From NCBI RefSeq assembly GCF_030400225.1, contig NZ_VJYB01000010.1, positions 1 to 62,047 of the forward strand: a DNA stretch of 62,047 bases. The letters are read 5' to 3'. Below are positions 25,279 to 36,182 of this stretch, piece after piece. Under the pieces are notes generated by a model. It had not been told where the DNA came from and did no database searches. It saw nothing but the letters and a program-made list of their open reading frames with translations. Source of the stretch: Lactobacillus sp. UCMA15818 (GTDB lineage Bacteria > Bacillota > Bacilli > Lactobacillales > Lactobacillaceae). Position 1 is the first letter of the stretch; each line of letters starts with the position of its first letter. Position numbers and translations under genes: made by a program.

Positions 25279-26223
25279 ATGAAATTTACAGTATTAGGTT
25301 CAGGCGCTATGGGTTATCGCTATGGTGTTTTACTTCAAGAAGCGGGCAATGAGGTTGAATTTGTTGATACTTGGAAACCAAATGTTGAAGCAGTCAAAAA
25401 ACAAAACGGTGTCTTTGTATCACGTGATCATAAGAATAGGCAGCTCACTCCTATCAAGATGTTTTATCCTGAAGAATATACGGGTAATCCTGACGTATGG
25501 GTAGTTTTCGCAAAACAAATGCAACTTGAAAGTCTGCTCCAACGAACAGCACCTAAATTCAACGAAAATCAATATGTCTTAACATGTATGAATGGAATGG
25601 GACACGTTGAAAAGCTGTTAAATTATTTTAAACCCGAAAAATTAATTGCTGGAACTGCCCTTGTCGCTACAGTCTTGAATGGACCTGGAGATGTCGATTT
25701 TATTGGTGCACGTGGAGCCGGAACAATGAATTTGGCAAATTATACTGAAAAGCCGGATGAGCTGACACATAAAATTGTAACAGAACTTGAAAAAGCACAA
25801 TTCAATCCGACCTTAACCACTAATTTCTTAGGGACCTTAATGGCCAAAGTTGTTTTCAATTCTGTTGTCAACACATTATGCACACTCTTTGAAATCACCA
25901 TGGGAGAGTTTGCAAGCTATCCCGGTGCCGATGAACTGAGTCGCCAATTGATTAATGAAGCCTACGACATCTGCGAACGTGCAAACATTACCATGATTAA
26001 CTCACGTCAAGAAGAATTAAATAGTGTTAATTATGTGTCAAAAGTTGCTAATCCGCTACATTACCCTTCAATGTATCAAGACATGTCACACAATCGTCCA
26101 ACTGAAGTTGATTACATCAATGGCTATCTCGTTGATCTTGGTAGAAAATACCGTTATGAAGCCTCAACACATGCATTCCTGACTCATTTGGTTCACTTAG
26201 CAGAACACACACGCCATCATTAA
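25279..26223 (+). CDS. 2-dehydropantoate 2-reductase-like (PanE/ApbA) 2-ketoacid reductase, copy 2
   Basis: This 314-residue paralog of the divergent gene shares GSGAMGYRYG, CMNGMGHVEKL, MAKVVFNSVVNTLC and NRPTEVDYINGY. The start is the ATG at 25279 preceded by AGGAGGAG; the longer frame from 25177 would begin inside the T-box and is not credible. It probably reduces a 2-ketoacid with NADPH, and the T-box ties its expression to amino acid starvation. Having two such genes with separate T-boxes suggests distinct substrates or signals. Confidence 0.82.
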   Translation: MKFTVLGSGAMGYRYGVLLQEAGNEVEFVDTWKPNVEAVKKQNGVFVSRDHKNRQLTPIKMFYPEEYTGNPDVWVVFAKQMQLESLLQRTAPKFNENQYVLTCMNGMGHVEKLLNYFKPEKLIAGTALVATVLNGPGDVDFIGARGAGTMNLANYTEKPDELTHKIVTELEKAQFNPTLTTNFLGTLMAKVVFNSVVNTLCTLFEITMGEFASYPGADELSRQLINEAYDICERANITMINSRQEELNSVNYVSKVANPLHYPSMYQDMSHNRPTEVDYINGYLVDLGRKYRYEASTHAFLTHLVHLAEHTRHH

Positions 26224-26244
26224 AGAGACTCAAACAAACATAGG

Positions 26245-26310
26245 AAAAAGATGTATGACACAAACTGATAATTTCGAATTAAACGGAAATTTTTGACTTA
26301 GAGTATCCGC
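26245..26310 (-). repeat. Dispersed intergenic repeat, partial copy (minus orientation)
   Basis: On the minus strand it carries CTAAGTCAAAAATTTCCGT, then TTAATTCGAAATTA and a GTGTCATAC tail. The family's hairpin position is occupied by the pepN-side terminator. Confidence 0.45.
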
Positions 26311-26322
26311 TTATCCAGAATC

Positions 26323-26366
26323 AAAAAAAGCTGAAGCAAAATTCAAAATTTGCCTCAGCTTTTTTC
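26323..26366. terminator. Bidirectional terminator between panE copy 2 and pepN
   Basis: AAAAAAAGCTGA-GCAAA pairs with TTTGC-TCAGCTTTTTT, with A and T runs on both sides, between converging genes. Confidence 0.85.
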
Positions 26367-26386
26367 TGCCTTATATTACTATATTT

Positions 26387-28918
26387 TTATAATGCTTCTT
26401 TAATTGCTTTATTTACACTCTCTCCTTGTTCAGCAATTAACTTAACACGGCTTTCAATTACACTTGTATCCATCTTAATTTCACGTGTCAGTCCAGGAAC
26501 CTCCAGCTTAGGTTCAAAGAAGTCTTTAAACTCAAACAGTCTTTTCTCGGTACGCAAAACGCGGGCAATTACTGTGATAAAAGTCGTAAACTCCATGTCG
26601 CCACCAACAGTAGCTTCCAACCATTGCCAATCATTTCTAATCCAGTCCCAGGCTAGCTGCTCACCTTCATCATTTGATAATACCCCTGCAAACCAAGCAC
26701 GCAAATCTTGTGGCTTAATTGTTTCTGAATCTTCAAATTTGTCAACAAGTTCCCTAAGAATTACTAAATCTTTGGTACTTGTTAATGCTCCACAAATATC
26801 TGCTTTATAGCTTCCATCTGCTGATTGACGGTACTCTGCCAATAACTTTTCGAATAATTCATGGCTACCGAAACTTTTGACTTCATTTATTAATACTGCC
26901 GCGCGGACATCCGCCTGTAAACCTGATAATTGGGTTTGATTTGCAGTAAACAACTTATGAGCTTGAGCAACGGCTGTCTCATTGTCACCATAGATTGCTG
27001 CACCAACAACATAAGGCCTCGTTAATTGATCATCAACCGATTCATTTGTTTTTTGAATCCAACCTAAGCGTTCAACTTGGTGTGCACTTAATTTAACATA
27101 CAGCATCTTTAAATTTTGTTCTTCTGGAGTATGTGGTGCCGCAAATTTACGCAGATTTCTCGCTACACTGTACAAAGAAGTGTTGACTAATGCATATTTA
27201 CTATCTGCAAACTTGCCAAGTAATGGCACAATTGTTTCATATGAAACCTGATTACCCTCAGCCAGCAAACGCAAGTCTTGAAGAATTTGCAATTGTGTGA
27301 TCGAATCAAATTCCGTAACATCCTGTAAGATATCATTCAACAACGTATCATCATATCTGATAATAAAGTGTGAGCTATTACCAACATTGATTCGCAGCGG
27401 TTCACCCTTTTGTTCCCGCAAATGCTGGTACCCAGCAATTGTAACTTCATTTTTCGACATAATTGTAGGAACTTCTTCGTAGTTACTGTTCAGTGGAATT
27501 TGCCATTGACGTCCCTCATCATGGCCTTCACCAATAAAAAACTGTTTCTGTGACAGGACAATATTGTCATCTACAACTTTTGCAGTTACTACAGGATAAC
27601 CCGGTTGCTCTAGCCAAGAGTTAATAATCTTTAACACATCTATTCCTGATGCTTTGCCTAGTGCTTTCCATAAATCAGCACCGGTTGCATTGCCGTATTG
27701 ATGTTCTTCAAAATAGTCTTTCAAACCAGCCCGCAATGCAGTATCGCCGATTAGTGCTCTAACCATCACTAACATTCTGGCTCCCTTAGCATAGACAATT
27801 GCACCATCAAATAATGCATCAATCTCAGCAGGATTTTCAACTTGAACATGCACCGATTGAACACCATCAGTTGCATCTCTTTGCAATGCTGCAGGAACTT
27901 CCGCCGCTTGGAAAGTCTCCCAGATTCCCCAATCTGGCTCTAATGCATCAATTGCCACATACTCCATCATGTTAGCGAAACTCTCATTCAACCATAAATC
28001 ATCCCACCACTTCATGGTTACTAAATCGCCAAACCATTGATGAGCTAGCTCATGAGCGATTACAGTAGCAACAAGTTGCTTCATGTCTAGTGAAGTATTA
28101 TCTGGGTCAAGTGTCAGATAGGCTTCACGATAAGTCACCAAGCCCCAGTTTTCCATTGCTCCTGCCGAAAAGTCAGGTAACGCCAATTGCCATGAATGTG
28201 GCAGTGGATATGGTGTTTCATAGAAATCTTCATAAAATTCAATTGAACGTTTTGCAATATCCAAGCCAAAATCTAATTCATTAGCCTTATGTGCTTTTGT
28301 TGCAAAAACCCCAATCTTAACCCCACTTTTAGTCTCAGCATACTTGCCTTGCAAGTCCCCAAACGCAAATGCCACCAGATATGTTGACATCCGAACAGTC
28401 GTATCAAAATAGTGTACACCAGCTTTAACATGATTTTCAGGCATATTAGCCAGTGTCAATTCTCCTGGATGTTCATCATATTTCAAAGCTAAATCAAATG
28501 TTGCTTTCGCCTCAGGTTCGTCAATACAAGGAAATGCTTGGCGCGCAAAATTTGTCTCGAACTGGGTCCCAATAATCTGTTTTTTGACACCATCAACTTC
28601 ATAGTAAGAAGGATAAATACCCATCATCGAATCAGTTAATTTCGTCTCATAATCAATCTTGATTTCAATTTCACCCGGTTTATCTACAGTCAGACGAAGA
28701 GCCTCACTAGCCGTATCAATCTCAAATTTACTTTGTTTCCCATTTACCTCAACAAGACTAACCTTCAGATTTTTTTGATGAATTGCAATATTTGTGCTGG
28801 TTGCGATTCCCGTAATCTTGGTTGTCCCATTTATTTTCTTAGTCTTACGATCTATCTCAATGTAGATATCATAATGTGCTGGTTGGAAATCATTGTAGAA
28901 TTGTGCTATTTCAGTCAT
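26387..28918 (-). CDS. pepN: Aminopeptidase N (M1 family)
   Basis: This 843-residue cytoplasmic zinc aminopeptidase removes N-terminal residues from peptides and is a main peptidase of lactic acid bacteria. It has the exopeptidase motif GAMEN and the zinc site HELAHQWFG followed by the ligand Glu in WLNESFAN, and a long helical C-terminal domain. The ATG at 28918 (MTEIAQFYND) has GGGGAG 6 bp upstream; an upstream ATG at 28957 lacks one. Length is normal for lactobacillary PepN. Confidence 0.95.
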   Translation of the reverse strand: MTEIAQFYNDFQPAHYDIYIEIDRKTKKINGTTKITGIATSTNIAIHQKNLKVSLVEVNGKQSKFEIDTASEALRLTVDKPGEIEIKIDYETKLTDSMMGIYPSYYEVDGVKKQIIGTQFETNFARQAFPCIDEPEAKATFDLALKYDEHPGELTLANMPENHVKAGVHYFDTTVRMSTYLVAFAFGDLQGKYAETKSGVKIGVFATKAHKANELDFGLDIAKRSIEFYEDFYETPYPLPHSWQLALPDFSAGAMENWGLVTYREAYLTLDPDNTSLDMKQLVATVIAHELAHQWFGDLVTMKWWDDLWLNESFANMMEYVAIDALEPDWGIWETFQAAEVPAALQRDATDGVQSVHVQVENPAEIDALFDGAIVYAKGARMLVMVRALIGDTALRAGLKDYFEEHQYGNATGADLWKALGKASGIDVLKIINSWLEQPGYPVVTAKVVDDNIVLSQKQFFIGEGHDEGRQWQIPLNSNYEEVPTIMSKNEVTIAGYQHLREQKGEPLRINVGNSSHFIIRYDDTLLNDILQDVTEFDSITQLQILQDLRLLAEGNQVSYETIVPLLGKFADSKYALVNTSLYSVARNLRKFAAPHTPEEQNLKMLYVKLSAHQVERLGWIQKTNESVDDQLTRPYVVGAAIYGDNETAVAQAHKLFTANQTQLSGLQADVRAAVLINEVKSFGSHELFEKLLAEYRQSADGSYKADICGALTSTKDLVILRELVDKFEDSETIKPQDLRAWFAGVLSNDEGEQLAWDWIRNDWQWLEATVGGDMEFTTFITVIARVLRTEKRLFEFKDFFEPKLEVPGLTREIKMDTSVIESRVKLIAEQGESVNKAIKEAL

Positions 28919-29135
28919 ATTTTCTCCCCGCTTTATCAGAATATAATTATTATACATCCTTATAGTACTAACTTGAAACAGACAAGTTTCATATCCTTTA
29001 CTTTTGAAGCCCTAAATTGTCGATAACTTAAATAAGCAACAAATCCACAATGAAATAGTTACTTTCTGCAGTTTTATTGCCAATAAAGTTAAATTTTTGA
29101 CCTTTATTCAAGGACTGCTACTTTTATCGTATCTT

Positions 29136-30620
<1,485 letters not shown>

Positions 30621-30650
30621 TCACCTCTCGCTGATTAAAATTATGGTCCA

Positions 30651-30968
30651 TTAAGCCATTAATTCTTCTGCTTGTTTCAAAACTTTTGCACCATTCATCA
30701 TCCCATATGCCTGCATATCAATTACATCCAGTGGAATTTTTTTATCAAGTAACTTCTTACTAACATCATTCTTCATGTATCTAATCTGCGGCCCTAATAA
30801 AACAACATCAATTTCTTTTTCTATTAACTTTTGACTAATTTCGGACGCCGAGATTGCAAAAATATCATATTCTTTGCCTTGTTCCTTTGCTGCACCTTGC
30901 ATCTTAGCGACAAGCATACTAGTACTCATACCTGCTGCACAACATAACATAATAGTTTTTTCACTCAT
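30651..30968 (-). CDS. PTS lactose/cellobiose-type EIIB component (orphan)
   Basis: This 105-residue soluble phosphocarrier of the Lac family has the phospho-Cys loop MLCCAAGMSTSM near the N-terminus. It accepts phosphate from EIIA and passes it to sugar in EIIC. The ATG at 30968 is set 11 bp after AGAGG. No EIIA or EIIC gene is next to it, so it must work with components encoded elsewhere. It is co-transcribed with the GH1 gene. Confidence 0.85.
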   Translation of the reverse strand: MSEKTIMLCCAAGMSTSMLVAKMQGAAKEQGKEYDIFAISASEISQKLIEKEIDVVLLGPQIRYMKNDVSKKLLDKKIPLDVIDMQAYGMMNGAKVLKQAEELMA

Positions 30969-31017
30969 AATAAACATATCCTCTCTTCATCATTTTTAAA
31001 TATCTATTTACACACTT

Positions 31018-31046
31018 ATTTTACATTATTTAGATAGCGCTTTCAA
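31018..31046 (-). promoter_or_regulatory. cre-overlapped promoter of the EIIB-GH1 operon
   Basis: On the minus strand TTGAAA (31041-31046), 17 bp, TAAAAT (31018-31023). The cre-like site TGAAAGCGCTATCT (31032-31045) covers the -35 box, so CcpA binding would block the promoter directly. Confidence 0.7.
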
Positions 31047-31062
31047 CCTTTCTAAGATTTAT

Positions 31063-31094
31063 AAAAAAATAGAGCTGTCTTTTAAACAACTCTA
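31063..31094 (-). terminator. Terminator after the fumarate reductase gene
   Basis: TAGAG-TGT pairs with ACA-CTCTA on the minus strand, with one internal mismatch, followed by seven T. It lies just after the stop at 31129 and before the EIIB promoter. Confidence 0.65.
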
Positions 31095-31128
31095 GCAAAG
31101 AAGAACTCTTATCTAGTTTTCAACCCAA

Positions 31129-32520
31129 CTATTGCTTCAAATACACATATGCTTGCTGTGCAGCCTGTCTTCCAAAAACAACTGTTTCTGCAATGGAGTT
31201 GCCTCCGATTCGATTATTACCATGTAATCCACCTGCAACCTCTCCAGCAGCGAAAATTCCTGGAATCACATATCCATTTCCATCTAATACTCTGGTCTTC
31301 TCATCAACATGGACCCCACCCATTGTATAATGGACTGCTGGTGCAACATGAATTGCATAATATGGCCCTGCATCTAATTTGATGTTCATTCCTGTTTTTC
31401 TGCCAAATTCGGTATCCACTGTGGTTTCAACTGCCTTATTCCATTCTGATAAAGTTGAAACTAAGTTCTTACTATCAATTTTTAAGATTTCAGCCAATTC
31501 AGCAATTGTTGGTGCACTCTTTATCAATCCTATATGATTATAGAATTCAATTGCCTTAACACGTTTTCTGACTTTTTCATCAAAGATTAGGTACGCACTC
31601 TTTTCTGGTAAAGCAGTAATTGCATGTGAAACAATTTTTCTTGTATCCAATTCATCAACAAATCGTTTTCCTTTTGCAGATACAAGAATGGCCCCTTCAC
31701 CACGAACCGTTTCGCCTATCAGATATGCATGCGGTGTGTCTTGTTGCACTGTCGGATGAATTTGAATCATTTCCATCTGAATCAATTCCGCGCCTATTTC
31801 TTGTGCCAGCAACAATCCATCCCCCGTTGCACCACTTTGGTTGGTCGTCTTATAATTCATCAATTCTGGACGATATTTCTTGATCCATTCACTGCCAGCC
31901 CCAAAGCCACCGGTTGCAATGACAATCGACTTCCCCGTAATCGTCTTTTGCGTCTTATCATCCAGACTGATAACTACTTGCATATCAGCCGTATTCTTCT
32001 TTATATGTTCAACCTTAACTTGTGTAAATAGAGGAATTTTCTCTCTCTGAACAACACCTAACAGCCCTTTAATTAAATATGCTCCAACTGGTGCAGTTGA
32101 AGCTGGCCGATGTGCTCTTTTTTTGCTCATTCCACCTGTAATCGTTAGATCCGTCAACTCTATATTGTGCGAAGAAAGCCATTCAATCGCCAATGCAGCA
32201 TGCGTAGTAAAATATTCCAACATTTCTTGGTTATTCAGCTTTCCTCCACCTTGATATGTCTCATTATAGAATTCAGCAAAACTGTCAACTACTCCATGTG
32301 TTAATTGTACTTCCGTTTCGGCAGCATTCATGCCAGATGATGCACGATTAGTATTACCTCCAATCTTATCCATTTTTTCTAGAATAACTGGTTTGAGTCC
32401 AAGTTCATTTGCTTGGATTGCGCAAGTTAGGCCCGTACTGCCGGAGCCTATTATTATTACATCGTAATCTGCTTTAAGTTGCTCAATTGGGCTAGATGTG
32501 AAAACGAACTTTTCAGGCAT
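31129..32520 (-). CDS. Soluble FAD-dependent fumarate reductase
   Basis: This 463-residue FAD_binding_2 flavoprotein has FAD motif DVIIIGSGSTGLTCA near the N-terminus, GKRFVDELDTRK (catalytic Arg region), HYTMGGVHVD (substrate His) and GGLHGNNRIGGNS (substrate Arg), matching the fumarate reductase active site. There is no signal peptide, heme motif or FMN-binding domain, so it is a cytoplasmic enzyme reducing fumarate to succinate. The ATG at 32520 has GAGGAG upstream. It lies 64 bp after fumC on the same strand. Confidence 0.85.
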   Translation of the reverse strand: MPEKFVFTSSPIEQLKADYDVIIIGSGSTGLTCAIQANELGLKPVILEKMDKIGGNTNRASSGMNAAETEVQLTHGVVDSFAEFYNETYQGGGKLNNQEMLEYFTTHAALAIEWLSSHNIELTDLTITGGMSKKRAHRPASTAPVGAYLIKGLLGVVQREKIPLFTQVKVEHIKKNTADMQVVISLDDKTQKTITGKSIVIATGGFGAGSEWIKKYRPELMNYKTTNQSGATGDGLLLAQEIGAELIQMEMIQIHPTVQQDTPHAYLIGETVRGEGAILVSAKGKRFVDELDTRKIVSHAITALPEKSAYLIFDEKVRKRVKAIEFYNHIGLIKSAPTIAELAEILKIDSKNLVSTLSEWNKAVETTVDTEFGRKTGMNIKLDAGPYYAIHVAPAVHYTMGGVHVDEKTRVLDGNGYVIPGIFAAGEVAGGLHGNNRIGGNSIAETVVFGRQAAQQAYVYLKQ

Positions 32521-32584
32521 TCTTTTTTCTCCTCTCATTTTTAGCACTATTTACATTTAAACTTTCTATTCCTACACACACTCT

Positions 32585-33967
32585 TTACTTTGAGTTAATT
32601 TGTGTCATCTTCTTAGGATCTACCCATTTATCAAAATCACTTTCTGAAATCTCTCCCGAGTCTAATGCCACTTCTTTCAATGAAAGGCCTTGCTTTTGTG
32701 CCTTTTGTGCGATCTCAGCACTTTTATGATATCCCAAATGCGGTGACAAAGCTGTAACAGTCATTAGTGAATTATCTACTAAAGCTGCCATTTTCTTTTC
32801 ATTAACTGTCATTCCAGCAATCATTTTTTCATTAAAGCCATTGACGGTAAGCGCCAGCAAGTTCGCTGATTCCAGAAAAGCCTCAATAATCACAGGTTTA
32901 TAAACATTCATTTCAAAGTTTCCTTGTGATGCTGCCACTGAAATTACTGTGTCGTTGCCAATCACACGCACAGCTGCCATCGTTAGTGCCTCGGCCTGCG
33001 TAGGATTAACTTTACCTGGCATGATTGATGATCCAGGCTCATTTGCCGGAATATTCAATTCACCATACCCAGCACGAGGACCGCTTGCTAAAAACCTAAC
33101 ATCATTTGCAATTTTAAGCAAATCTGCCGCCAACGTTTTTAGTGTCCCATGTACAGCGTTTATCGCTGAGTGTGCAGCTAATCCATAAAACTTATTATTT
33201 TTCACATTGAATTTGCCTTGATAATATTTACTAAGCTCATCATTTACAATTTCAGTAAATTCTTTTGTTGTGTTCAGCCCTGTTCCTACCGCAGTTCCTC
33301 CTAGCGGCAATTCATACAAACTCTCCTTTGTACCATTGATAAACCCTAAATCATGCTCCAACATGCTTACCCAACCGCTAATTTCTTGACCAAAAGTCAA
33401 TGGCGTTGCATCCTGCAGGTGTGTTCTCCCTATCTTTACAGTCTCCCAATAAAGATCTTGTTTATTCTTTAACGTGATAGTTAGTTTCTGAACTTCTGTA
33501 ATGACATTCTTCAAAGCCTGAGTCGCTGCAATATTCATCGCGGTAGGGAAAACGTCATTAGAACTTTGACCCATATTAACATCATCATTTGGTAAAATTT
33601 CTAGACTGGAATTAAGCTGCTTCGCCATATGGGCGATAACTTCATTAACATTCATATTCGTTTGTGTCCCGGAACCGGTTTGATAAACGCGCAATGGAAA
33701 GTCACGCCTTAATTCTGCATCTTCAAGCTGTAATAAGGCATCAGCCGACTTGATAATTAAATCACTTTTTTCTTCAGTCAGCTTTCTTAGTTGCCCATTA
33801 GCCACTGCGGCGGACCTTTTAATTACTAATAATACTCTAATTACATCCAAAGGCATCTTGTTGCCCGCTTTGAAATTTTGCCTACTTCTCTCAGTTTGTG
33901 CCCCCCACAGGACATTTACAGGAATATTAACAGGCCCAATTGTATCGCTCTCAACTCTAAAATCCAC
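32585..33967 (-). CDS. fumC: Fumarate hydratase, class II
   Basis: This 460-residue enzyme interconverts malate and fumarate. The family signature GSSIMPGKVNP, the catalytic regions GSGTQTNMN and TxLQDATPLTFGQE, and NDVFPTAMN are present. The start is GTG at 33967 with AAAAGGAG 10 bp upstream; an in-frame ATG at 34039 would add 24 unconserved residues. Together with the next gene it forms a malate-fumarate-succinate branch that can reoxidise NADH. Confidence 0.92.
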   Translation of the reverse strand: MDFRVESDTIGPVNIPVNVLWGAQTERSRQNFKAGNKMPLDVIRVLLVIKRSAAVANGQLRKLTEEKSDLIIKSADALLQLEDAELRRDFPLRVYQTGSGTQTNMNVNEVIAHMAKQLNSSLEILPNDDVNMGQSSNDVFPTAMNIAATQALKNVITEVQKLTITLKNKQDLYWETVKIGRTHLQDATPLTFGQEISGWVSMLEHDLGFINGTKESLYELPLGGTAVGTGLNTTKEFTEIVNDELSKYYQGKFNVKNNKFYGLAAHSAINAVHGTLKTLAADLLKIANDVRFLASGPRAGYGELNIPANEPGSSIMPGKVNPTQAEALTMAAVRVIGNDTVISVAASQGNFEMNVYKPVIIEAFLESANLLALTVNGFNEKMIAGMTVNEKKMAALVDNSLMTVTALSPHLGYHKSAEIAQKAQKQGLSLKEVALDSGEISESDFDKWVDPKKMTQINSK

Positions 33968-34023
33968 TTTGTTGCAACTCCTTTTATATGATAGTTTGTT
34001 AAGTTTTACACAATAAATTTTAC

Positions 34024-34198
34024 AAGGGAGCTGAGTCAAAAGTTATATTTTGATTCGGTTCCTCTTTTATCTATTAAGAATAAACGTGTTTCATAAGTCA
34101 AAACTCTCCGTCTAACTTAGAATCATTCATAGCAAAGTTTTCACTATGTTCATAATTTTGAGTTAGTTTTCAAATTCCCCCGACTTTGTACTGCCTTC
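34024..34198 (+). repeat. Dispersed intergenic repeat, near full-length copy
   Basis: It has the complete order: GAGTCAAAAGTTATATTTTGATTC hairpin (given here in parts), TTTCATAAGTCAAAACT, then the ATTCATAGCAAAGT...CTATGTTCATAATTT palindrome, and the end CCCGACTTTGTACTGCC. It lies between fumC and the aldo/keto reductase. Confidence 0.7.
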
Positions 34199-34208
34199 AT
34201 ATTTTCTA

Positions 34209-35048
34209 CTATTTTAAATTTTCAAGTTCTTTAAATTCAGCATCCGTTAGTTCAATCTTAGCTGCTTTTAAATTCTGCACTGCATGTTCCTTTGACTTAG
34301 TACCAGGAATTGGCATTACGACTGCACTCTTTTTCAATAGCCAAGCCAGCGCAATCTGCGAAGAGCTTGCATCGTATTTATCTGCAATCTTCAGCAATCT
34401 TTTATCTTTACTTAACTTTCCTGTTGCAAGTGGGAACCATGGAATAAACGCCAAATGATTTTTTTCAGCAAACTCCAATACATCTTCATCAGCACGGTCA
34501 ATCAAATTATATCTATTTTGAACAGATACGATTGGAACAATCTTTTGTACTGCCTCAATTTCAGGAATTGAAACTTGACTCAACCCAATATGCTTAATCT
34601 TTCCTTCACTTTGCAATTCCTTTAGAACATTGATCTGATCTTCAAGAGGGACCGTCTTGTCAATTCTATGAAGCTGTAGAAGATCAATTTGCTTCAATCC
34701 CAATGAAAACAAATTTAATTCAACCTGTTGCCTTAGATAATCCGGACGGCCATTAGGGGTCCATTGCCCTGGCCCTTGTCTTGTAAATCCAACTTTTGTT
34801 GCTACCATTACATTGCTATCCGGCCGCTGTTTCAATGCTTCTTTCAAATAAAGATTGGCGAAAAAAGGCCCATACGAATCTGCAGTATCAATAAAGTTAA
34901 CACCATTATCAATTACAGTTGTGATTACCTCCACAGCATTTTCAACGTCTTTAGCAGGTCCCCAAACACCCTCACCAGGCAATTGCATTGTCCCATATCC
35001 TAAACGATTGACCTTCGAACCACTGCCAAAATCAAAGAATTGTTCCAT
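34209..35048 (-). CDS. Aldo/keto reductase
   Basis: This 279-residue NADPH-dependent oxidoreductase with a TIM-barrel fold has catalytic residues Asp and Tyr (FIDTADSYG), Lys (VATKVGF) and His (LLQLHRID), and the cofactor site PIPGTKSKEHAVQN. It reduces an unknown aldehyde or ketone. The ATG at 35048 has GGAGG 9 bp upstream. It appears to be a single-gene unit. Confidence 0.88.
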   Translation of the reverse strand: MEQFFDFGSGSKVNRLGYGTMQLPGEGVWGPAKDVENAVEVITTVIDNGVNFIDTADSYGPFFANLYLKEALKQRPDSNVMVATKVGFTRQGPGQWTPNGRPDYLRQQVELNLFSLGLKQIDLLQLHRIDKTVPLEDQINVLKELQSEGKIKHIGLSQVSIPEIEAVQKIVPIVSVQNRYNLIDRADEDVLEFAEKNHLAFIPWFPLATGKLSKDKRLLKIADKYDASSSQIALAWLLKKSAVVMPIPGTKSKEHAVQNLKAAKIELTDAEFKELENLK

Positions 35049-35155
35049 GTGCAGTTCCTCCTTTTTATTTATATATTGATGATACATCAGATATCTTCAA
35101 GAATTGTTACAGAAGCGTTTCTTTTTTATTTTTTTAAATTTCTGATAGATTCTCA

Positions 35156-35211
35156 TTGTTTTTCCTAACCCCCAGTGCTATATTTAAGACAATATGAACA
35201 TATACTCATAT
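35156..35211 (+). promoter_or_regulatory. czcD promoter with CzrA/SmtB-like operator
   Basis: TTGTTT (35156-35161), 17 bp, TATATT (35179-35184). The dyad ATATGAACATATACTCATAT (35192-35211) closely resembles the zinc-sensing CzrA/SmtB consensus ATATGAAC-N4-GTTCATAT and lies over the start region, so it should repress the exporter until metal binds. Confidence 0.65.
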
Positions 35212-35234
35212 CATCATAGAGGGGAAGTAGGAGT

Positions 35235-36146
35235 ATGGAACAATCTAATAACACTAACTTAAGATTCTTATCAGTCACGACTCTAAATATTTTAATTACT
35301 TTTTTTGAATTAGTTGGCGGCCTACTTTCAGGCAGCCTTTCACTGATTTCTGATGCATTTCATAATTTTAGTGATACTTTTTCAATTGTTTTAAGCTATT
35401 TTGCTAATGCTATCGGCCACAAAAAGGCTACTCCTAAAAACTCCTATGGTTATCGCCGTGCAGAAATTCTAACTGCTCTGCTCAACTCAATCATATTAGT
35501 ATTAATCTCTTTATTCTTATTATTCGAAGGAATTAATCGTATTCAGCATCCTGAAGCCGTCAAGGGTGCAATCATGTTTTGGGTGGCAGTCGTTAGTTTT
35601 ATTGCTAATTTAGGTGCTGCTCTCTTGTTACATGGCGGAGCAAACAATAATCTTAATATTAAAGCTACTTACTTACACCTGTTAAGTGACTCCCTTGCCT
35701 CAATTGGAGTAATAATTGGTTCCATTTTTATTTACTTTTTTAATCTCACTTGGATTGATCCTGTTATTACTATTTTAGTATCACTCTATATTGCTTATGA
35801 ATCTCTCCCAATTATCCAGCAAACATTCAGAATCCTTATGGAAGGATCACCCGATATTAATGTCGAACACGTTAAGAATGATTTGTTAGCTATTCCTGAA
35901 ATAAAGGATGTTCATCACTTTCATTCTTGGTCAATTAATGAAAATGAGCTAATGGCATCTGTACACGTCAATCTGCCCGATTTGCCACTGAGTGAAACCG
36001 AGAAGATATATAGCAGTATTGAAAGCATATTAAAAGATAAGTACAATATTAGTCATGTTACAATTCAAGCTGAATGTACCCGTGGCCTAAAAAAGGCGAT
36101 GTGCCTATCCAGTGAGGATGAGAATAGCAGCGTAAACAACAAATAG
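35235..36146 (+). CDS. czcD: Cation diffusion facilitator, zinc/cadmium exporter
   Basis: This 303-residue CDF transporter exchanges cytoplasmic Zn2+ (or Cd2+/Co2+) for protons. It has six membrane helices with metal-site residues in SDAFHNFSD (helix 2) and YLHLLSDSLAS (helix 5, HxxxD), and a C-terminal cytoplasmic domain with VHHFHSWS. GGGGAAG and AGGAG precede the ATG. An operator of the CzrA type lies upstream, but no ArsR-type regulator gene is in the window. Confidence 0.88.
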   Translation: MEQSNNTNLRFLSVTTLNILITFFELVGGLLSGSLSLISDAFHNFSDTFSIVLSYFANAIGHKKATPKNSYGYRRAEILTALLNSIILVLISLFLLFEGINRIQHPEAVKGAIMFWVAVVSFIANLGAALLLHGGANNNLNIKATYLHLLSDSLASIGVIIGSIFIYFFNLTWIDPVITILVSLYIAYESLPIIQQTFRILMEGSPDINVEHVKNDLLAIPEIKDVHHFHSWSINENELMASVHVNLPDLPLSETEKIYSSIESILKDKYNISHVTIQAECTRGLKKAMCLSSEDENSSVNNK

Positions 36147-36182
36147 AAACACGTTTCAATGGAGGTTGTATTTATACGGAAA

